Positions 12,946-15,544 of a stretch of DNA of 15,544 bases are shown here, one piece after another; within the stretch, counting starts at the first letter, position 1, and each line of letters begins with the position of its first letter. The notes below the pieces were generated by a model that was not told the origin of the DNA, did no database searches, and saw nothing but the letters and a program-made list of their open reading frames with translations. This stretch comes from Candidatus Roizmanbacteria bacterium (lineage in GTDB: Bacteria > Patescibacteriota > Microgenomatia > GCA-001788215 > 2-01-FULL-40-14), in the NCBI GenBank assembly GCA_016203755.1, contig JACQMD010000145.1:1-15544 (forward strand), read 5' to 3'. The position numbers were made by a program, and so were the translations under genes.

Positions 12946-14139
12946 TCATGCTCCATGCTTTTTTTCAAGTGCTGTCTTAATAGTCGCCAGCGTTTTTTTC
13001 CCGACACCGGGAATTGCCAGAATCTCCTTATCAGTTGCTTTTGTCAAACCCTCAATTGATTTGAATTGTTCAGAAAGAGTACTCATGATTGTTTTAGAAA
13101 CGCCGAGGGTGGAAAATATGTTTGTTTCTGTTTTTTTCTGTGTCTTTTTTATGGTGCCGTCTTCTTCAAGCGGCATTCCCTTTTGACGAATATCTATCGT
13201 ATATCCGGTCAATTTTGAAGCAAGTCGAACATTTTGTCCATTGCGACCAATGGCAAGCGAAAGATACTCCTCGGGAATCATGACTAATGCCTGTTTCTCC
13301 TTTTCGTTTATGGTAACGGTGAGATCTTTTGCAGGAGCAAGTGCTGATGTAATAAACTGCACCTGATTATCACTCCATTGAATAACATCAATCTTCTCAT
13401 CCTGACCTAATTCATTAATAACTGCCTGTACGCGGACCCCCTTCTGTCCAACACATGATCCAACTGGATCAACACCGGGCTGCGTCGAGGCAACCGCAAT
13501 CTTGGTACGACTTCCTGCCTCTCGTGCAATTACTCTCATTTCAACACTTTTATTCGCAACTTCCGGTACTTCACGCTGGAAAAGTCCCGCAACGAGTCGC
13601 GCATCCCCCCGCGAAAGCACAATCTCACTTCCACGCCTTCCATCGCGTATTTCTTTAATATAAAAGGTCAGCCGTTGATTGACCCGATATTGTTCCGTCC
13701 GGACCTGCTCGGGAGGCGGCATCACTCCCTGTGCCCGTCCGATATCCACAATAATTGCCGGTCCATCAAAACGTAGAATCATACCACTTACTATGGTACC
13801 CACACGTGAAGCGTAATCAGAAAGTATCGCATTTTTCTCTGCCTCCCGTATCTTTTGTAAAATGACCTGCTTTGCAGTTTGAGCAGCAATTCGCCCGAAA
13901 CCAGGCGGGGTTACATCTTTTCCATCTTTGAGAACTTTTGCCTCACCGGTGTTCGCATCAATTTCTACCACAAACTCTTTCTGTCCTTCCTCTTCTACCC
14001 TCTCCAAACCGTAATCCTTATAATATGCAGCCAAAATTGCACTTTTAATTGTTTCGATGACCACAGTAACATCTATCCCCCGTTCGGTGGCAACTTGATT
14101 TAATGCTAATGCAAATTCAGTTCTTACTATTGCTGGCAT
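12946..14139 (-). CDS. nusA: Transcription termination/antitermination factor NusA
   Basis: This 397-residue NusA binds RNA polymerase and nascent RNA and modulates pausing and termination. Domains: the polymerase-binding N-domain (about 1-105, TEFALALNQVATERGID), S1 (about 112-177, GTIVSGMILRFDGPAIIVDIG), KH1 with DPVGSCVGQKGVRVQAV (224-240), KH2 with LAIGRNGQNVRLASKLTG (295-312), then a linker and a helix-hairpin-helix C-terminal domain (IPGVGKKTLATIKTAL, about 376-391). The frame extends to a GTG at 14178, but the extra 13 residues are not family-like and read through a terminator hairpin, so ATG 14139 is chosen. A TGTTATAAT ends 9 nt before that ATG. It heads the nusA-infB-nrnA-rpsO-pnp block. 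Confidence 0.96.
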   Translation of the reverse strand: MPAIVRTEFALALNQVATERGIDVTVVIETIKSAILAAYYKDYGLERVEEEGQKEFVVEIDANTGEAKVLKDGKDVTPPGFGRIAAQTAKQVILQKIREAEKNAILSDYASRVGTIVSGMILRFDGPAIIVDIGRAQGVMPPPEQVRTEQYRVNQRLTFYIKEIRDGRRGSEIVLSRGDARLVAGLFQREVPEVANKSVEMRVIAREAGSRTKIAVASTQPGVDPVGSCVGQKGVRVQAVINELGQDEKIDVIQWSDNQVQFITSALAPAKDLTVTINEKEKQALVMIPEEYLSLAIGRNGQNVRLASKLTGYTIDIRQKGMPLEEDGTIKKTQKKTETNIFSTLGVSKTIMSTLSEQFKSIEGLTKATDKEILAIPGVGKKTLATIKTALEKKHGA

Positions 14140-14148
14140 ATATTCTGT

Positions 14149-14157
14149 ATTATAACA
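14149..14157 (-). promoter_or_regulatory. Extended -10 promoter of nusA, fused to the preceding terminator tract
   Basis: The minus strand reads TGTTATAAT (extended -10 with a perfect hexamer), ending 9 nt before ATG 14139. It begins at the very end of the T-tract of the upstream terminator, so its -35 region is the terminator stem. A leaderless nusA mRNA is predicted. Confidence 0.65.
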
Positions 14158-14180
14158 AAAAAGGCGGGCAATTCCCACCT
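14157..14180 (-). terminator. Intrinsic terminator upstream of nusA
   Basis: The minus-strand RNA reads AGGUGGG-AAUUG-CCCGCCU followed by a U tract. The 7-bp stem has one G-U wobble and a 5-nt loop, and six T residues include the last stem base. It can end transcripts from dnaJ and the 92-aa gene, or act as an attenuator for a promoter at 14212-14239. The plus-strand reading lacks an uninterrupted T tract. Confidence 0.75.
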
Positions 14181-14206
14181 CTTTCCATAAATACCTATCG
14201 AGACTT
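14157..14206 (-). ncRNA. Predicted ~50-nt transcript ending in the pre-nusA terminator (sRNA or attenuator leader)
   Basis: A good promoter (14212-14239) should start transcription near 14205, and the terminator stops it near 14157, leaving an RNA of about 50 nt. The interval also holds a 12-codon frame (14188-14150, MERGGNCPPFLL) that runs through the hairpin, as a leader peptide might. It is either a small RNA, an attenuated leader for nusA, or a promoter that is simply silent. Confidence 0.35.
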
Positions 14207-14211
14207 ATTCT

Positions 14212-14239
14212 ATTTTACCACAGCAAAAGCAATTGTCAA
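14212..14239 (-). promoter_or_regulatory. Consensus-like promoter upstream of the pre-nusA terminator
   Basis: On the minus strand a perfect TTGACA (14239-14234), a 16-nt spacer ending in TGG, then TAAAAT (14217-14212, 5 of 6 and extended). This is the best sigma70-type match in the window. It lies after the stop of the 92-aa gene, and its transcript meets an intrinsic terminator after about 50 nt. Confidence 0.6.
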
Positions 14240-14263
14240 TTTTGAATAAACCCGTTGGCTGAT

Positions 14264-14542
14264 TCAATTTACCGACTCTTGTTTGATGGTATAACTCGGC
14301 ATTACTTCCATAAGATAATCAGTAATCTCCTGATATACTTCTTTTCTATCCATCCCCTCATGAACACACTGCTCGGCGGTCACTGCAAGCGCTTCCATAA
14401 TAAGTGCCAGGTTTTCCCATGCAGTAAAACCACTCATTACCATAGTATGTCCCTTTTTCATGTCAACCTGAACAATAACATTCCTGATTTTATCGGAATC
14501 TTTTAAAACAACCGGAATTGCTTTTTTCTTGAATAATTTCAT
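14264..14542 (-). CDS. Conserved-looking hypothetical protein (92 aa)
   Basis: This 92-residue protein (from ATG 14542) begins MKLFKKKAIPVVLKD, then a predicted strand pair (NVIVQVDMKKGHTMVMSGF), a long helix (WENLALIMEALAVTAEQCVHEG) and a second helix (RKEVYQEITDYLMEVMPSY). This mixed small alpha/beta fold is not recognised. There is no membrane segment, zinc site or DNA-binding motif. The frame could extend to GTG 14566, but that start overlaps a likely promoter (TGGTATTAT, 12 nt before the ATG), so the shorter form is preferred. It lies 31 nt after dnaJ and before a terminator, suggesting co-transcription with dnaJ plus a promoter of its own. A link to protein folding is only positional. 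Confidence 0.65.
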   Translation of the reverse strand: MKLFKKKAIPVVLKDSDKIRNVIVQVDMKKGHTMVMSGFTAWENLALIMEALAVTAEQCVHEGMDRKEVYQEITDYLMEVMPSYTIKQESVN

Positions 14543-14554
14543 ATTGTCGTTCAC

Positions 14555-14563
14555 ATAATACCA
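14555..14563 (-). promoter_or_regulatory. Candidate extended -10 promoter of the 92-aa gene
   Basis: The minus strand reads TGGTATTAT, ending 12 nt before ATG 14542, in the short gap after dnaJ. No -35 was identified. Its form and position match the other start-proximal elements. Confidence 0.45.
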
Positions 14564-14573
14564 CACAAATCAC

Positions 14574-15452
14574 CTAACTCTCCTCAAATTCCTTCAATAA
14601 TTCTTTCTGACGCCTCGAGAGATGGGTAGGAACCTCGATACGCAATCGAACATATTGATCTCCACGATTGCTGCTTCGTGGATACGGTACCCCTTTCCCG
14701 CGAAGACGAACCAGCGTACCAGGTTGTGTTCCGGAACGAATGGTTAACGTAAAGTCTCCCTCTATTGTTGGAACTTCAACTGTCCCGCCGATGGCTGCTG
14801 TTACAAATGAAACAGGTTGCTCAATCACAATATCCTGTCCCTGGCGTTTAAATGTATCATGTGGCCGGACAGTCACTAAAATATCAAAGTCTGAGAACCG
14901 GATGCGCGTACGATCATCTATACCGGATGGGATTTTAATCGTCCGCTTAGTCCCGCCAATTGATACTGTTTTCTCAACTCCCCGGACTGCCTCCATGAAA
15001 TCAATCGTTATAGCGTAGACAGGTTTCTGTTGACGTCTACTGCCAAACGGGGATGTGCCACCGAAAAACTGTTCGAAGATATCAAACGGGTCTGCACTTC
15101 CTCCAAAAATATCTTCGAAGTTGACATTGCCACCCGATGAATAGGTATAGGTAAATGGTCCCTGTTGAAACCCTCCTCCAAACGGACCCTGCCGACCAAA
15201 TCCGGCTGTTCCACCCTGGGAAAACGCGGCATGTCCCATTTGATCGTATGTTTGCCGTTTCTGTGGATCACGAAGAACTTCATACGCTTGATTGATTTCC
15301 TTAAATTGCTGCTCTGCCTCTTTTTTACTATCTCCTGCGTGTTTATCGGGATGCCACGCGAGGGCCTGTTGACGATATGCTTTTTTAAGCTCTTCAGCTG
15401 TTGCGTTTTTTGATACGCCTAATATTTCGTAGAAATCTTTTTGTGATGCCAT
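14574..15452 (-). CDS. dnaJ: DnaJ-type co-chaperone lacking the zinc finger (class B/CbpA-like)
   Basis: This 292-residue protein has a J domain at about 5-72 with the DnaK-activating HPD at residues 34-36, then a Gly/Phe-rich region (about 75-140, including GGGFQQGPF and FEQFFGGTSPFG). Two C-terminal substrate-binding beta domains follow (VYAITIDFMEAVRGVEKTVSI, IKIPSGIDDRTRIRF, GKGVPYPRSSNRGDQYVRL). The four CxxCxGxG zinc-binding repeats of classical DnaJ are absent, as in CbpA and class B J-proteins. It should deliver clients to DnaK and stimulate its ATPase. The six codons at the right edge look like the end of dnaK, fitting a dnaK-dnaJ order. ATG 15452 has a TAAAAT ending 9 nt upstream, just after a terminator tract. 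The symbol is used loosely, as a cbpA-like name would fit too. Confidence 0.93.
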   Translation of the reverse strand: MASQKDFYEILGVSKNATAEELKKAYRQQALAWHPDKHAGDSKKEAEQQFKEINQAYEVLRDPQKRQTYDQMGHAAFSQGGTAGFGRQGPFGGGFQQGPFTYTYSSGGNVNFEDIFGGSADPFDIFEQFFGGTSPFGSRRQQKPVYAITIDFMEAVRGVEKTVSIGGTKRTIKIPSGIDDRTRIRFSDFDILVTVRPHDTFKRQGQDIVIEQPVSFVTAAIGGTVEVPTIEGDFTLTIRSGTQPGTLVRLRGKGVPYPRSSNRGDQYVRLRIEVPTHLSRRQKELLKEFEES

Positions 15453-15461
15453 AGGTTATCT

Positions 15462-15467
15462 ATTTTA
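15462..15467 (-). promoter_or_regulatory. Candidate -10 element of dnaJ
   Basis: The minus strand reads TAAAAT, preceded by TTTG, and ends 9 nt before ATG 15452. It abuts the T tract of the upstream terminator. This is the same terminator-promoter fusion and spacing as at nusA. No Shine-Dalgarno and no -35 are visible. Confidence 0.5.
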
Positions 15468-15468
15468 C

Positions 15469-15490
15469 AAAAAAAGCGCGATCCCGCGCT
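15469..15490 (-). terminator. Intrinsic terminator between dnaK and dnaJ
   Basis: The minus-strand RNA reads AGCGCG-GGAU-CGCGCU followed by seven U residues, counting the last stem base. The stem is a perfect 6 bp with a 4-nt loop. It should end the transcript of the gene entering from the right and so separates it from dnaJ. Confidence 0.85.
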
Positions 15491-15525
15491 ATACTTAATA
15501 CTTAATACATTATACTTTATACTTA
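15491..15525. repeat. Heptamer tandem repeat, five units of ATACTTA
   Basis: Five contiguous 7-bp units: ATACTTA, ATACTTA, ATACATT, ATACTTT, ATACTTA. The last unit overlaps the TAA stop of the right-edge gene, and the first touches the terminator stem, so the whole 3' untranslated region is repeat. On the minus strand the units include a TATAAT. The array may vary in copy number. Confidence 0.7.
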
Positions 15526-15544
15526 TTCTACCACTTCTCCCTCT
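15523..15544 (-). CDS. dnaK: Extreme C-terminus of probable DnaK (partial)
   Basis: From the right edge the minus strand reads codons for EGEVVE and then TAA at 15525-15523. Many bacterial DnaK proteins end in an acidic tail with EVV or DAEVV, and dnaK commonly precedes dnaJ. Only six codons are visible, so identity is inferred from this tail, the position before dnaJ, and the intrinsic terminator that follows. Confidence 0.35.

Noticed and set aside
14140..14178. Extension of nusA to an upstream GTG, adding 13 residues.
   Set aside because: The extra residues are not NusA-like and are encoded by the terminator hairpin and the -10 element. The ATG at 14139 gives the normal family start.
1..15544. 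tRNA, rRNA, CRISPR arrays, transposases or prophage genes.
   Set aside because: I looked for cloverleaf arms, regularly spaced repeats and transposase or integrase motifs on both strands by eye and found none.

Overview
The window looks like a compact, chromosomal piece of a Candidate Phyla Radiation (Patescibacteria) genome, most likely of the Microgenomates group. The reasons are indirect: moderately low GC by eye, very tight gene packing with ATGA overlaps, shortened versions of universal proteins (IF-2, RNase J, a Lon-like ATPase), and many small orphan membrane or hypothetical proteins. TGA ends several genes normally, so the code is standard. No tRNA, rRNA, CRISPR array or insertion sequence was seen. 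No gene-free stretch exceeds 300 bases.

Layout. (1) 1-3555, minus strand: an envelope and DNA-translocation block, ftsK > RodZ-type HTH protein > DUF948 protein > YtxH protein > a membrane-anchored protein cut by the left edge. (2) 3556-5630: a small accessory island in mixed orientation, with an IPP-isomerase-like Nudix hydrolase and a 66-aa orphan (+), an RBBP9-type serine hydrolase (-), and a divergently transcribed 84-aa orphan plus PIN-domain RNase (+). (3) 5617-14139, minus strand: a condensed transcription, translation and RNA-decay superoperon, nusA > infB > NrnA-like protein > rpsO > pnp > protease-less Lon-like ATPase > RNase J. The order matches the classical nusA-infB-nrnA-rpsO-pnp neighbourhood, but rimP, rbfA, truB and ribF are absent. 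(4) 14149-15544, minus strand: the probable last codons of dnaK, then dnaJ without a zinc finger, then a 92-aa orphan, with intrinsic terminators just before dnaJ and just before nusA.

The most coherent non-coding pattern is at gene starts. Almost every gene that appears to open a transcription unit has a -10 element, often an extended TGn-TATAMT, ending only 6-12 nt before the start codon. This predicts leaderless or near-leaderless mRNAs. Genes inside operons such as infB and the YtxH gene instead have Shine-Dalgarno sequences. The most interesting protein-level signals are the NrnA homologue with most of its DHH metal ligands replaced, and the Lon AAA+ module that has lost both its protease domain and its pore-loop aromatic residue and sits between PNPase and RNase J.
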